This document shows, piece after piece, positions 1 to 8,975 of a DNA stretch of 64,000 nucleotides (the stretch's first letter is position 1; the number at the start of each line of letters is the position of its first letter). The DNA comes from Candidatus Methylopumilus universalis (GTDB taxonomy: Bacteria; Pseudomonadota; Gammaproteobacteria; Burkholderiales; Methylophilaceae). Position numbers and translations under genes: made by a program. The DNA lies in contig CAMCXI010000008.1 of NCBI GenBank assembly GCA_945883335.1, forward strand, positions 1 to 64,000, written 5' to 3'. The notes beneath the pieces were generated by a model that had not been told where the DNA came from, made no database searches, and worked only from the letters and a program-made list of their open reading frames with translations.

Positions 1-149
1 AAATCAACAAGCTCAGTCGCATCAGAAGAACTTGCAGGCGTAACCTTGAGCAGTTCAACAAGCGATGCAACTTGCTCGGCACTGAGCGGCAATGGAGGTA
101 GGCCAAGTGCTGAACGTTCAGCAATGTGGGTGTGGTAGTTAGATAACAT
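1..149 (-). CDS. acnB: Aconitate hydratase B, N-terminal part (cut by window edge)
   Basis: Only the first 49 codons lie in the window; the gene runs off the left edge and is too short here for the ORF track. The start (MLSNYHTHIAERSALG) followed by an 'AEQVASLVELLK' stretch matches the AcnB N-terminal helical domain (E. coli begins MLEEYRKHVAERAAEG). AcnB is a 4Fe-4S enzyme that interconverts citrate and isocitrate, and in propionate metabolism it hydrates 2-methyl-cis-aconitate to 2-methylisocitrate. It starts 14 bases after the prpD stop on the same strand, which fits the second role: PrpD dehydrates 2-methylcitrate and AcnB rehydrates the product. The identity rests on the N-terminus only. 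Confidence 0.85.
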   Translation of the reverse strand, partial: MLSNYHTHIAERSALGLPPLPLSAEQVASLVELLKVTPASSSDATELVD

Positions 150-163
150 AGATTTAAATTAGT

Positions 164-1624
164 CTAAATTTCAAATAAGTTAACGAATTCGTGAACCGGT
201 GTCGCTTCCAATGTTTTTTGGTTTTCGCACACAGCCAAAATTGCCGCTTGTTGTTTGGCTGGGAAACGACGCGCCAAGTTGATTTTGAATTTTTTCACCA
301 ACTCAGGGATGCCTTCACCGCGACGGCGACGGTGCCCGATTGGATAATCAACAGCTACGTTCTCAGACTTAGAACCATCTTTGAAGAATACTTGGATGGC
401 ATTTGCAATAGAGCGTTTTTCAGGGTCTAAATAATCTTTGGTGTATTCGGCTTTTTCCACACATTGCATTTTGGCACGAAGCGCATCAATACGAGGGTCG
501 TTCGCAACATCATCTTCATAATCCGCTGCGGTGAGGTTGCCTTTCAATAAACCAATCGCACTCATGTATTGAATACAGTGGTCACGGTCAGCAGGATTCG
601 CTAATGGCCCAGTTTTATCGATGATGCGGATTGCTGATTCGTGCGTTGTAATCACAATTTTTTCAATTTGATCGATTTTTTCTAAGCTGTTAATGCGTTC
701 GCCGATTTGCGGATGAAGTGTCAATGCACATTCCACTGCAGTTTGTGCGTGGAACTCTGCTGGGAATGAAATTTTGAACAGCACTTGCTCCATCACATAG
801 CTACCGTATGGACGTTGGAATTTAAATGGCTGACCTTTGAATGACACGTCATAAAAGCCCCAAGTTTTTGCCGTAAGTGCTGATGGGTAACCCATTTCGC
901 CTTTCATCGCCATTAACGCTAAACGCACGGCACGGCTAGTTGCATCGCCTGCTGCCCATGATTTACGTGAGCCAGTATTTGGTGTGTGGCGATAGGTACG
1001 AAGCGCTTGACCATCGACCCATGCATTAGAAACGGCGTTAATGATTTCATCTTTAGTGCCGCCAAGTAAGCCTGTTACCACTGCAGTAGAGGCGACTTTA
1101 ACCAAAATCACGTGATCTAAACCAACGCGGTTAAAACTGTTCTCAAGTGCAAGTACACCTTGAATTTCATGAGCTTTAATCATGGCAGTAAGCACATCTT
1201 TAACAGTCAAAGCTGCTTTGCCTTGGGCAACACGAGTACGTGAAATCCAATCTGAAGTGGCTAGAATGCCGCCTAGATTGTCAGATGGATGACCCCACTC
1301 AGCCGCCAGCCAAGTATCGTTAAAGTCTAACCAACGAATCATGGCACCGATATTAAAGGCGGCTTGAATTGGATCAAGTTGAAACTGAGTGCCTGGCACT
1401 TTCGCGCCATTGGGGACTACTGTGCCGGGAACAATAGGCCCCATTAATTTGGTGCAAGCAGGGTAGGACAATGCTTCAAGGCCGCAACCCAAAGTATCCA
1501 TCAAGCAGTTCCGTGCAGTGTCATAAGCTTCTGCGCTATCAATTTTGTAGTTCAATACATAATCAGCAATATCGACTAAAACTTGGTCTGGTGCTGGGCG
1601 TACATTTGAAATATGAGATGACAT
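164..1624 (-). CDS. prpD: 2-methylcitrate dehydratase PrpD
   Basis: This is a 486-residue MmgE/PrpD-family protein, close to the usual length of about 483. It is expected to dehydrate 2-methylcitrate to 2-methyl-cis-aconitate in the cytosolic methylcitrate cycle. Family traits seen include '[10 protein letters not shown]' near residue 42, '[25 protein letters not shown]' around residues 97-121 (quoted in parts: LDFNDTW and GHPSDNLG) and '[11 protein letters not shown]' near 226. It is fifth in the operon after prpC (23-bp gap) and is followed by acnB. The neighbourhood of prpB and prpC makes the assignment firm. PrpD proteins can also act on citrate, so some aconitase-like side activity is possible. 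Confidence 0.95.
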   Translation of the reverse strand: MSSHISNVRPAPDQVLVDIADYVLNYKIDSAEAYDTARNCLMDTLGCGLEALSYPACTKLMGPIVPGTVVPNGAKVPGTQFQLDPIQAAFNIGAMIRWLDFNDTWLAAEWGHPSDNLGGILATSDWISRTRVAQGKAALTVKDVLTAMIKAHEIQGVLALENSFNRVGLDHVILVKVASTAVVTGLLGGTKDEIINAVSNAWVDGQALRTYRHTPNTGSRKSWAAGDATSRAVRLALMAMKGEMGYPSALTAKTWGFYDVSFKGQPFKFQRPYGSYVMEQVLFKISFPAEFHAQTAVECALTLHPQIGERINSLEKIDQIEKIVITTHESAIRIIDKTGPLANPADRDHCIQYMSAIGLLKGNLTAADYEDDVANDPRIDALRAKMQCVEKAEYTKDYLDPEKRSIANAIQVFFKDGSKSENVAVDYPIGHRRRRGEGIPELVKKFKINLARRFPAKQQAAILAVCENQKTLEATPVHEFVNLFEI

Positions 1625-1647
1625 GTTATTGCTTTCTTTTATATAAA

Positions 1648-2808
1648 TTAGCGTTTTTCGATAGGCAAGAATGGGCGGTCTTCAGGGCCGTTATATTCTG
1701 CGTTTGGTCGAATAATCTTGTTGTCTATGCGCTGCTCAATCACGTGCGCAGCCCAGCCAGTGGTACGTGAAATCACAAAGATGGGGGTGAACATGGCAGT
1801 TGGAACCCCCATCATGTGATAACTCGACGCACTGTACCAGTCGAGGTTCGGGAACATTTTCTTTTCGCGCCACATGGTTTGCTCAATGCGATCAGAAATG
1901 TTAAATAAATTCATGTTGTTGCCAGCCTCGCAAAGCTTGCGTGAGATTTCTTTAATCGCCACGTTCCGAGGATCTGAAATGGTGTAAACAGGGTGGCCAA
2001 AGCCAATGATGATTTCTTTAGCTGCCATACGACGCATGATGTCGGCTTCTGCTTCATCTGGCGTTTTGTAGCGCGCAATAATCTCCATCGCTACTTCATT
2101 TGCGCCGCCGTGTTTAGGGCCGCTAAGGGCGCCAATTGCGCCGCTGATGCTAGAGTAGATGTCAGCCAGCGTGCCTGAAATGACTCGGGCTGTGAATGTT
2201 GAAGCGTTAAATTCATGCTCTGCGTAAAGCACCAATGAGGTGTTCATGCAGGCTTCGTGTAAAGCAGATGGTTTTTTGCCGTGTAATAAATGCAAGAAAT
2301 GCGCCGCGATAGAGTGATCATCTGTCACGCAGTCGATACGTTTGTTGTTATGACTAAAGTGATACCAATAAAGCAAAACAGAGCCAAAGCAAGCAATCAA
2401 ACGGTCGGCAATATCTTTTGCGCCATTGATATTGTGATCCTCAGCCTCTTGTTCAAGTGTGCCAAGCATGGAGCAAGCTGTACGCATAACATCCATGGGG
2501 TGGGCGTCCGCTGGGATTTGCTCTAAAACGGTTTTGAGTGATTCGGGTAAATCACGAAGTTTTTTTAGTTTTGCGTGGTATGCGGCTAATTCTGCCTTGG
2601 TCGGCAAAGCACCATAAATTAATAAATAGGCGACTTCTTCAAAGGTCGCGTGTTTGGCTAATTCTAAAATGTCATAACCACGGTAATGCAAATCGTTGCC
2701 TGAGTGGCCGACAGTACAGATGGCTGAAATGCCTGCAACGACGCCAGAAAGAGCAACGCCTTTTTTACGTTTTGGCTCAGCAGGTGCTGGATTTGCATTG
2801 TTTGTCAT
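1648..2808 (-). CDS. prpC: 2-methylcitrate synthase PrpC
   Basis: The 386-residue protein has the citrate synthase fold and the expected catalytic residues: His233 in 'KHGGANE', His272 in '[13 protein letters not shown]' and Asp323 in '[10 protein letters not shown]'. It condenses propionyl-CoA with oxaloacetate to 2-methylcitrate. Its position between prpB and prpD, and its short length relative to the roughly 430-residue GltA type, favour methylcitrate synthase over citrate synthase, although enzymes of this group often accept acetyl-CoA too. The first 15 residues are a poorly conserved polar tail. The 78-bp spacer to prpB shows no strong terminator, so co-transcription is likely. Confidence 0.95.
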   Translation of the reverse strand: MTNNANPAPAEPKRKKGVALSGVVAGISAICTVGHSGNDLHYRGYDILELAKHATFEEVAYLLIYGALPTKAELAAYHAKLKKLRDLPESLKTVLEQIPADAHPMDVMRTACSMLGTLEQEAEDHNINGAKDIADRLIACFGSVLLYWYHFSHNNKRIDCVTDDHSIAAHFLHLLHGKKPSALHEACMNTSLVLYAEHEFNASTFTARVISGTLADIYSSISGAIGALSGPKHGGANEVAMEIIARYKTPDEAEADIMRRMAAKEIIIGFGHPVYTISDPRNVAIKEISRKLCEAGNNMNLFNISDRIEQTMWREKKMFPNLDWYSASSYHMMGVPTAMFTPIFVISRTTGWAAHVIEQRIDNKIIRPNAEYNGPEDRPFLPIEKR

Positions 2809-2886
2809 GACTGTTTCCTATCGTTATTTTTAACATAACTTTTGTTGAAATCACTAAAAGTGCGGTTAAGTTTTTTGTTTTAAGGG

Positions 2887-3765
2887 TTAGCTTTTATAAA
2901 GCTCATCAAGCTTCTGTTCGAAAGCGTGGTAGCCCAAATAATCGTAAAGCTCCATGCGGCTTTGCATTAGTGTCAAAACGTTCTTTTGGGTGCCCTCTTT
3001 GCGCACAGCTTCATAAACCTTAAGTGCCGCTTGGTTCATAGCGCGGAACGCTGAAAGTGGATAAAGCACCATACCTACATCTGCCGTGGCAAGCTCTTCT
3101 ACAGTAAATAGTGGCGTTGAGCCGAACTCAGTTATATTGGCAAGGACAGGTATTTTGACTGCGCTAGCAAACTGCTTGTACATGCTAAGTTCAGTCATTG
3201 CTTCTGGGAAAATCATGTCAGCACCTGCCTCAACACATGCACATGCGCGATCGATTGCTGATTGCAAACCCTCAACGGCAAGCGCGTCGGTACGTGCCAT
3301 GATGACAAAATCAGGATCGGTTTTCGCATCGACCGCTGCTTTAACGCGGTCAACCATTTCTTGTTGGCTTACCACAGCTTTATTAGGACGATGGCCACAG
3401 CGTTTTGCTTGCACTTGGTCTTCAATATGTACGGCTGCAGCCCCCATTTTGATCATTGACTTTACTGTGCGGGCAATGTTGAATGCACCGCCAAAGCCTG
3501 TGTCTATGTCTACGAGTAAGGGAACATCGGTTGCATCAGTAATGCGACGCACGTCTGTCATGACGTCATCCATCGTTGAGATGCCAAGGTCAGGCAAGCC
3601 AAGCGAACCAGCGGCAACGCCACCGCCAGAGAGGTAAAGTGCTTTGTAGCCTACTTGTTCAGCAAGTTTTGCATGGTAAGCGTTAATTGCGCCGATGATT
3701 TGCAAAGGTTTTTCTGCGGCGAGTGCGGCTCTAAATCTTGCGCCAGCTGATGTAAGGGTAGTCAT
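2887..3765 (-). CDS. prpB: 2-methylisocitrate lyase PrpB
   Basis: This 292-residue isocitrate lyase/PEP mutase superfamily enzyme cleaves 2-methylisocitrate to succinate and pyruvate, the last step of the methylcitrate cycle. The diagnostic active-site loop 'KRCGHRP' with catalytic Cys123 is present, as are the metal-binding acids in 'VDIDTGFGG' (Asp86, Asp88) and Glu115 in 'HIEDQ'. The length fits E. coli PrpB (296). It lies 31 bases after the CoA-ester lyase stop and upstream of prpC. Its succinate product can be taken by the SDH encoded on the opposite strand. Confidence 0.96.
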   Translation of the reverse strand: MTTLTSAGARFRAALAAEKPLQIIGAINAYHAKLAEQVGYKALYLSGGGVAAGSLGLPDLGISTMDDVMTDVRRITDATDVPLLVDIDTGFGGAFNIARTVKSMIKMGAAAVHIEDQVQAKRCGHRPNKAVVSQQEMVDRVKAAVDAKTDPDFVIMARTDALAVEGLQSAIDRACACVEAGADMIFPEAMTELSMYKQFASAVKIPVLANITEFGSTPLFTVEELATADVGMVLYPLSAFRAMNQAALKVYEAVRKEGTQKNVLTLMQSRMELYDYLGYHAFEQKLDELYKS

Positions 3766-3796
3766 GTTGTTGTCCTAGGTCTTGTGCAAATAGGTC

Positions 3797-4789
3797 TTAA
3801 GCGAAAAAAGCGTTTACAGCGTCGGCAGGAATGCTAATGCCACTGACTTTTGCTTTTTGTAATACTTCCCAGTAGTAGCGATAAGTAGCTCTGTCATGTA
3901 ATTCGCCTGCATGTTGAATTGGGCCCCATTCTGCTTTTTGTGCGGCAATCAAAATATCAGCAGCATCTTGTACTTCATCAAGATTAGGCTTCATTGCATC
4001 AACGATAGCTTGAATCTGAGTTGGGTAAATACTCCACATTCTCAAGAAGCCAAACTCTTGGCGAGCGCGTGTTGCATCGCTATTGGTTGCTATGGTGTTT
4101 TTCAAGTCGAGTGAAACGTTATGCGCTGGCACAATGCCGTGCATTAATGCGGCTGCAACGACTTCAGATTTTGCACGTGCAAGTAAGCGGTGCTCGAATT
4201 GGCCCGGACTTCGCATTGCAGATGCTGGAATTGCCCCGTGATGACCGCTCACAAAGTCCATGAGTCCGAAGTCTAAAACTTGAATCCAAGGCAAGGCGGC
4301 AATCTCGAATACTTCATGCAAAGCACCGTGTGTTTCAATCAATATATGGATAGGAATTTCGCGCTTAATGCCGTGCTCCTTACATTTGTTTTGAATGTAA
4401 GAAATCATCTCTTTTACTTGCGACGCATTAGTCGATTTAGGAATCGTGATGTAAGCCACGATATTGCCGATTCCTTCCACAAAAATATCGACATCTTGGC
4501 GCCAGGCAGGGTGAGTGTAATCGTGGATACGAACACCCGCCATTTTGTGTTTGTTTGCTTCAGATTGCTGAACGCGTACAATCATCTCTGCATGTTCGCG
4601 CTCTTGACCTGCGGCAGCGCCATCTTCACAGTCGCAAGTAATGTCAAAAATTGGACCTAGCTCATCTTGAATTTGTAATGCTTTTAAGATGAGTTTTTCG
4701 CTACCCGCAAAATGCTCGCAACTAGGAATCACTGGAAAGGCTCTTTCGCCTTTAAACAACGCGTCGTTTGGGTGGACTGGAGTATTCAA
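3797..4789 (-). CDS. HpcH/HpaI (CitE-like) CoA-ester lyase, malyl-/citramalyl-CoA lyase type
   Basis: This is a TIM-barrel lyase of the HpcH/HpaI aldolase/citrate lyase family. The expected active-site elements are present: the 'CDCEDGAA' acidic pair, the Arg in 'AGVRIHDY', the metal ligand Glu in 'HILIETHG' and the metal ligand Asp in 'FGLMDFVSG'. Family members reversibly split malyl-CoA, beta-methylmalyl-CoA or citramalyl-CoA. The ORF track begins at an ATG (4891) inside the upstream hydratase gene, but the extra 34 residues (Trp-rich) look unlike the family. A TTG at 4789 lies seven bases after an AAGGA ribosome site and 28 bases past the hydratase stop, giving a 330-residue product. Between mesaconyl-CoA hydratase and prpB, cleavage to propionyl-CoA plus glyoxylate is the natural guess; the substrate is inferred. 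Confidence 0.8.
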   Translation of the reverse strand: MNTPVHPNDALFKGERAFPVIPSCEHFAGSEKLILKALQIQDELGPIFDITCDCEDGAAAGQEREHAEMIVRVQQSEANKHKMAGVRIHDYTHPAWRQDVDIFVEGIGNIVAYITIPKSTNASQVKEMISYIQNKCKEHGIKREIPIHILIETHGALHEVFEIAALPWIQVLDFGLMDFVSGHHGAIPASAMRSPGQFEHRLLARAKSEVVAAALMHGIVPAHNVSLDLKNTIATNSDATRARQEFGFLRMWSIYPTQIQAIVDAMKPNLDEVQDAADILIAAQKAEWGPIQHAGELHDRATYRYYWEVLQKAKVSGISIPADAVNAFFA

Positions 4790-4817
4790 GAACTTTTCCT
4801 TTTTTCCAAAATTGCTT

Positions 4818-5894
4818 TTAAGATTTACGAGGCATGAGGACGGTATAGTCCAAATCCAATACCACATTAGGGTTGTAGCTGCGTTTCCCATCCGCCGTAC
4901 TTGAAGCTTCGGAGATGGATTGGAGTGGTGCGCCTTTTACGCCAATTAAACGTAAACGAAGGGCGCCCAAATCCTTGCGTCCTGGGATCTCAATGCGATC
5001 TAATACTTCGCTATGTGCGTAAATTGTGTCGCCGCCAAAGGTTGGATTGCAGTGCGTGCCGCCATTAATGGCGGCAATGCTCAGCGCGTTCTCCAAGCCC
5101 TCATAACTCAAAGCGCGGCACACAGACATGACGTGACCGCCGAATACTAGCCGTTTGTTGTAGGTTGATTTCGAAGCGTCAAAATGCAGGCGTGCAGGGT
5201 TTTGGTACAATTTAGTCGCTAAGGTGTGATCACTTTCATCAATCGTCATGCCAGATGGGTGTGCAATTTCTTCACCAATTTGGTAGTCTTCCCACAGGTG
5301 CGCGCTACCGGTCATTGTGGTATCAAAGCCGTTGTATTCAACATCAAGAGGAATGTCTAAATCTCCTGTTTGGACCACTGTGTCGAGTTTTGGCAATACT
5401 GTTTCAGGCGTTGGCGCATTAATATTACTTTTGCGAACCATCACCCAACGCACCCATGAAATCACTACTTGGTGGTCTTGGTTAATCGCTTCACATTGCA
5501 CATAAACAATGCCACTTTTACCGTCAGAGTTTTGTTTGAGGCCAACCACAGTAGATTTTGAGCTGATGGTATCGCCAGCATAAATAGGTCTCACGAATTT
5601 CACTTGTGCGTAGCCTAAGTTGGCAATCGCATTAATTGAAATGTCTGGCACAGTTTTACCAAGTGCCATATGGAAAGCGAGCAAATCATCAATCGTACGG
5701 TTCTTGTATCCCATCGCGTGGGCAACTGGTTGCGCGGAATGAATTACTTGGCGTGCGCCAGTGAGTGCAACATATAAAGCGCTATCACCTTCAGATATTG
5801 TGCGTGGTGTTGCATGATGAAAGATTTGCCCAATATGGAAGTCTTCAAAAAAATTGCCTCTTGGGCTTTTGTTTGTCGCGTTGCTGTTATGCAC
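4818..5894 (-). CDS. mch: Mesaconyl-CoA hydratase (beta-methylmalyl-CoA dehydratase), double MaoC domain
   Basis: The 358-residue protein carries two MaoC/hot-dog domains, roughly residues 12-155 and 195-340. The N-terminal half ('GNFFEDF', 'HATPRTIS.GD', 'GKTVPDISINAIANLGYA', 'GLKQNS.GK.GIVYV', 'VRWVMVRK') strongly recalls the mesaconyl-CoA hydratase of the ethylmalonyl-CoA pathway in Rhodobacter. That enzyme interconverts mesaconyl-C1-CoA and beta-methylmalyl-CoA. It starts at a GTG that overlaps the upstream CitE-like gene by 8 bases, which indicates translational coupling. The next gene encodes a candidate lyase for its product. The rest of the ethylmalonyl-CoA pathway is not in this window, so the enzyme may serve a catabolic route into the methylcitrate cycle instead. 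Itaconyl-CoA hydratase is a less likely alternative. Confidence 0.82.
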   Translation of the reverse strand: MHNSNATNKSPRGNFFEDFHIGQIFHHATPRTISEGDSALYVALTGARQVIHSAQPVAHAMGYKNRTIDDLLAFHMALGKTVPDISINAIANLGYAQVKFVRPIYAGDTISSKSTVVGLKQNSDGKSGIVYVQCEAINQDHQVVISWVRWVMVRKSNINAPTPETVLPKLDTVVQTGDLDIPLDVEYNGFDTTMTGSAHLWEDYQIGEEIAHPSGMTIDESDHTLATKLYQNPARLHFDASKSTYNKRLVFGGHVMSVCRALSYEGLENALSIAAINGGTHCNPTFGGDTIYAHSEVLDRIEIPGRKDLGALRLRLIGVKGAPLQSISEASSTADGKRSYNPNVVLDLDYTVLMPRKS

Positions 5895-6768
5895 TCTCTG
5901 CCTCCAGTTTTTGGATCATTTCGCTGAGTATCAGCAAGCGCTTGGCTGCCTCAACTTGGTGTCTTTCTATAAGGCGGCCTTCAACCACTACGGTGCCTCG
6001 GCCAGCTGCATTGGCAGCCGCTAGCTCTGTAATTACTTCTTGTGCTAACTCAACTTCGGCCCGTTTGGGGGTGTAAGCATCGTTGCAGTAGTCCAACTGG
6101 AAAGGATGCACCAATGTTTTACCATCCAAACCTAAATCGCGCCCCATTCGGCATGCGTATTCGAATGAATGCATATCTTTTAAGTTGGTATTGATGCCAT
6201 CTACAATAGAACGACCATATGCGCGAGCTGCTAATTGCACCATTGATAAGCTGGTCAGAAGGGGGAGGCGCTCCAATGTAATGCGACCACGCAAATGTGA
6301 AAGCAGGTCTGAAGTGGCCATCACCATGCAAGCGATACGGTCTGAAGCACTGGCAATTTCTTCGGCATGCAACACTGCAAGCGGGCTTTCTATCATTACC
6401 ATAATTGGGATAGTCGTGTTGCCCGCATCTTTTAAAATATCAAGCACGGTTAACACGTCTTCTTGACTTTCGATATTTGGAAACAAAATAGCATCGGCGC
6501 CAATGTTAGCAACCGCGTAAATATCATCCTTGCCCCAAGGAGAATCAATGTCATTTACGCGAACGACAACTTCACGCGAACCAAAGCCACCTTCTTTAAC
6601 TGCCGCAACAACATTCTTACGCGCTTCTTCTTTTGCTTCGATCAGAATTGGATTGCCTAGATCGAGAATGACAGAGTCAACGATTAGCGAGCGCGATTTA
6701 TTGATATAGCGTGTATTGCACCCTGGCACATAAAGCATGGATCTGCGTGGTCGAAACAAATCGTTCAT
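5887..6768 (-). CDS. CitE-like HpcH/HpaI family protein with altered DLED motif
   Basis: First gene of the minus-strand operon. It is a CitE-type TIM-barrel protein: 'RSMLYVPG' near the N-terminus, the CoA-site Arg in 'VVVRVND', the metal ligand Glu in 'IMVMIESPLAV' and Asp in 'MATSDLL', then 'TLVHPFQLDYCNDAYTP'. The usual acidic motif DLEDAV is replaced by 'DLGNPI', so two normally conserved acids (Glu and Asp) are missing. Activity may therefore be changed, for example towards a thioesterase or a different acyl-CoA. The track start is a TTG at 6783; the ATG at 6768 (MNDLFRPRRS, 293 residues) is preferred because family homology begins right after it. Substrate unknown. Confidence 0.8.
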   Translation of the reverse strand: MNDLFRPRRSMLYVPGCNTRYINKSRSLIVDSVILDLGNPILIEAKEEARKNVVAAVKEGGFGSREVVVRVNDIDSPWGKDDIYAVANIGADAILFPNIESQEDVLTVLDILKDAGNTTIPIMVMIESPLAVLHAEEIASASDRIACMVMATSDLLSHLRGRITLERLPLLTSLSMVQLAARAYGRSIVDGINTNLKDMHSFEYACRMGRDLGLDGKTLVHPFQLDYCNDAYTPKRAEVELAQEVITELAAANAAGRGTVVVEGRLIERHQVEAAKRLLILSEMIQKLEAESA

Positions 6769-6803
6769 ACATTCTCGATTCAAAAGTTATCTATATAGGA
6801 CTA

Positions 6804-6826
6804 GCGCTTTATTGATTCAAAAGCGC
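6804..6826 (-). promoter_or_regulatory. Hairpin in the leader of the minus-strand operon
   Basis: A perfect 7-bp inverted repeat (GCGCTTT / AAAGCGC, 9-base loop) lies about 36 bases upstream of the first gene of the lyase-prp operon. It falls inside the predicted 5' leader. It has no U tract, so it is not a terminator; an mRNA-stability or protein-binding role is possible but not shown. Confidence 0.4.
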
Positions 6827-6852
6827 AAAAATACTTCCAGCTACGTGAAGTG

Positions 6853-6881
6853 ATTCTATCCACAGGAAAAACGAAAGTCAA
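6853..6881 (-). promoter_or_regulatory. Sigma70-type promoter for the lyase-prp operon
   Basis: On the minus strand a TTGACT -35 box is followed, after exactly 17 bases, by a TAGAAT -10 box. Each box is one mismatch from consensus. The predicted transcript would start near 6846 and give a leader of about 78 bases before the ATG at 6768. It is the best promoter match in the divergent 6784-6954 gap. Confidence 0.6.
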
Positions 6882-6895
6882 TAAAAATATTTATA

Positions 6896-6907
6896 TCTTA
6901 TATAAGA
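6896..6907. promoter_or_regulatory. Candidate GntR operator palindrome
   Basis: TCTTATATAAGA is a perfect 12-bp palindrome in the divergent intergenic region, 15 bases upstream of the minus-strand -35 box and 48 bases before the GntR start codon. HutC/FadR-class regulators bind short AT-rich palindromes near their own genes. This site could therefore control both divergent units; this is inference from position and symmetry. Confidence 0.45.
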
Positions 6908-6954
6908 CATAAAACTATAGACTTTTAATATTTCCTTGAGTTAAACTTGCGGTT

Positions 6955-7695
6955 ATGGTTACTAAAAATACATCAACAGTCCTTTTATATCAGCCACTCT
7001 ACGAGCAGATTAAGCGCATGCTAACGCAGAGCTTAATTGAGGGTGAATGGAGAGCCGGTGAAGTTATTCCTAGCGAAATGGAGTTGGCCGCACGTTTTAA
7101 AGTGAGCCAAGGGACCGTTAGAAAAGCCATTGATGAGTTGGTGTCGGAAAATATTTTGATGCGCCGACAAGGCAAGGGTACTTATGTTAGTACTCATAAT
7201 GAAAAAGGCATGCAACTTCGGTTTCTGCGCCTGACTGACGAGAGTGGTAACAAGGCGTTCCCAAAGAATACATTGCTTTCTTGTTCGCGCGGTAAAGCCA
7301 ACGCCAAGATTGCTAAGTCTTTAAATATTAAATCGGGTACTTCAATTATTGAAATTAAGCGTTTGCTTGGTTTTGAAGGCCGTCCTTTAATTCTTGATCA
7401 CATTATTGTGCCATCTGCTGAGTTTGCAGGTTTGGGGGCAAAGCAAATTGAAGAATATAAAGGTTCGCTCTACAGAATGTATGAGCAAGAGTACGACATC
7501 CGTATGGTCCGTGCTGAAGAAGATATCCGTGCCGTGGGTGCTGACGAAGAGGCGGCAGATGCATTGAATTTGGAAGAAGGTTCGCCTTTGTTAAGAATTG
7601 AGCGCATAGCTTTTACCTATGGCGATAGGCCTTTGGAGTGGCGCTTGGGTTTATGTTTGACAGACAACTTTCACTATCGAAACGAACTCGAGTAA
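6955..7695 (+). CDS. GntR-family transcriptional regulator, HutC subfamily
   Basis: The 246-residue protein has an N-terminal winged helix-turn-helix (residues 10-80: 'YEQIKRMLTQ', 'GEVIPSEMELAARFKVSQGTVRKAI' in part, 'RRQGKGTYV'). A C-terminal UTRA effector-binding domain follows, ending '.RIERIAFTYGDRPLEWR'. HutC-type members sense small metabolites, often the substrate or product of the adjacent pathway. The gene is divergent from the lyase-prp operon and 58 bases upstream of malic enzyme, so it is the likely regulator of one or both arms. The ligand cannot be told from sequence; an acyl-CoA or a C4-C6 di- or tricarboxylate is a reasonable guess. Confidence 0.9.
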   Translation: MVTKNTSTVLLYQPLYEQIKRMLTQSLIEGEWRAGEVIPSEMELAARFKVSQGTVRKAIDELVSENILMRRQGKGTYVSTHNEKGMQLRFLRLTDESGNKAFPKNTLLSCSRGKANAKIAKSLNIKSGTSIIEIKRLLGFEGRPLILDHIIVPSAEFAGLGAKQIEEYKGSLYRMYEQEYDIRMVRAEEDIRAVGADEEAADALNLEEGSPLLRIERIAFTYGDRPLEWRLGLCLTDNFHYRNELE

Positions 7696-7753
7696 TTATA
7701 AAGTAGTAATTGAAAAGTTTTAATCACGAATTCATTTTTACAAAGTAGACATC

Positions 7754-8965
7754 ATGAGCGACTTAAAAACCAGAGCATTGCACTATCACCAGTTTCCTAA
7801 GCCGGGCAAGCTCTCGGTTGAGTCTTCAAAACCTTGTGCGACCCAAGCGGATTTGTCTTTGGCTTACACCCCAGGGGTGGCTGAGCCTGTGCGCGAAATT
7901 AATCGTGATCCTGAAAATGCTTACAAATATACCAATAAAGGTAATTTAGTGGCCGTGATTACTGACGGCACTGCAGTTCTAGGTCTAGGTAATATGGGTG
8001 CACTAGCCAGCAAGCCGGTGATGGAAGGTAAGGCGGTTTTGTTTAAACGCTTTGCCGACATTGATGTGTTTGATATCGAAGTAACAGCTCCAAGTGTTGA
8101 GGCTTTTATTGAAACGGTGGTGAATATCGCGCCAACTTTTGGTGGGATTAACTTGGAAGATATTGCCGCGCCTCACTGCTTCCGCATTGAAAAAGAGTTA
8201 CGTGAGCGTTTGGATATTCCAGTATTTCATGATGACCAACACGGTACTGCGGTAATTGTTGGTGCGGCTTTGCTTAATGCTTTGGCAGTGCAAGGTAAAA
8301 AGCTTGCGGATGCAAAAATTGTATTTTTAGGCGCTGGCGCCGCAGGCTGTGCTTGCGCCCGCTTACTCAAAGTGATGGGTGCGCAACATTTAGTGATGGT
8401 GGATAAATCTGGCGTGCTCAAAACAAGTCGTCCGGACTTACACGATATGAACCGTGATTTAGCCTCAAGCCGAGATCTAAACACCTTGGCTGAAGCCATG
8501 GTCGATGCGGATGTATTTATTGGGGTTTCTGCAGCCAATGCATTATCGCCAGATTTATTGAAAGTCATGGCGGCTAAGCCTGTGGTATTTGCTTTGGCAA
8601 ATCCAGACCCTGAAATCTTGCCTTCATTAGCGCATGCAGTAAGGGATGATATTTTGATGGCAACAGGCCGTTCTGATTTCCCCAATCAAGTAAACAATGC
8701 TTTGTGTTTTCCATATTTATTCCGCGGCGCTTTAGATGCACGGGCAAAACAAATCACCACTGCGATGCAAGTCGCTGCAGCGGAAGCCTTGGCTGAAATT
8801 GCGCGCGAACCAGTGCCGCAAGAAGTGCTAGATGCGTATCAGTTAACTCAGTTGTCTTTTGGTAAGGAATACATTATTCCAAAGCCTTTCGATCCTCGCT
8901 TGATGGCACGTGTATCTGGTCGTGTGGCTGACGCCGCCCGTATTGAAGCCGCCCGGGGAAAATAG
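7754..8965 (+). CDS. Malic enzyme (short form, no phosphotransacetylase domain)
   Basis: The 403-residue protein oxidatively decarboxylates malate to pyruvate. It carries the catalytic Tyr of 'SLAYTPGVAEP' (Tyr38), Lys94 in 'MEGKAVLFK', metal ligands Glu135-Asp136 ('NLEDIAAPHCF') and Asp161 ('FHDDQHGTA'), and the nucleotide-binding 'FLGAGAAG' at 191-198. It lacks the C-terminal PTA-like domain of MaeB, so it is the short single-domain type. NAD versus NADP preference is not decided here. Lying just before the sdh operon, it can drain malate made by SDH plus fumarase from methylcitrate-cycle succinate. Confidence 0.92.
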   Translation: MSDLKTRALHYHQFPKPGKLSVESSKPCATQADLSLAYTPGVAEPVREINRDPENAYKYTNKGNLVAVITDGTAVLGLGNMGALASKPVMEGKAVLFKRFADIDVFDIEVTAPSVEAFIETVVNIAPTFGGINLEDIAAPHCFRIEKELRERLDIPVFHDDQHGTAVIVGAALLNALAVQGKKLADAKIVFLGAGAAGCACARLLKVMGAQHLVMVDKSGVLKTSRPDLHDMNRDLASSRDLNTLAEAMVDADVFIGVSAANALSPDLLKVMAAKPVVFALANPDPEILPSLAHAVRDDILMATGRSDFPNQVNNALCFPYLFRGALDARAKQITTAMQVAAAEALAEIAREPVPQEVLDAYQLTQLSFGKEYIIPKPFDPRLMARVSGRVADAARIEAARGK

Positions 8966-8975
8966 GGAAAATGAC

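Noticed and set aside
3086-3637. 183-residue plus-strand ORF
   Set aside because: Antisense to prpB, with Ser/Thr/Ala-rich shadow composition.
8227-8685. 152-residue minus-strand ORF
   Set aside because: It lies wholly inside the malic enzyme gene on the other strand and has Ser/Ala/Lys-rich low-complexity composition typical of a shadow frame.
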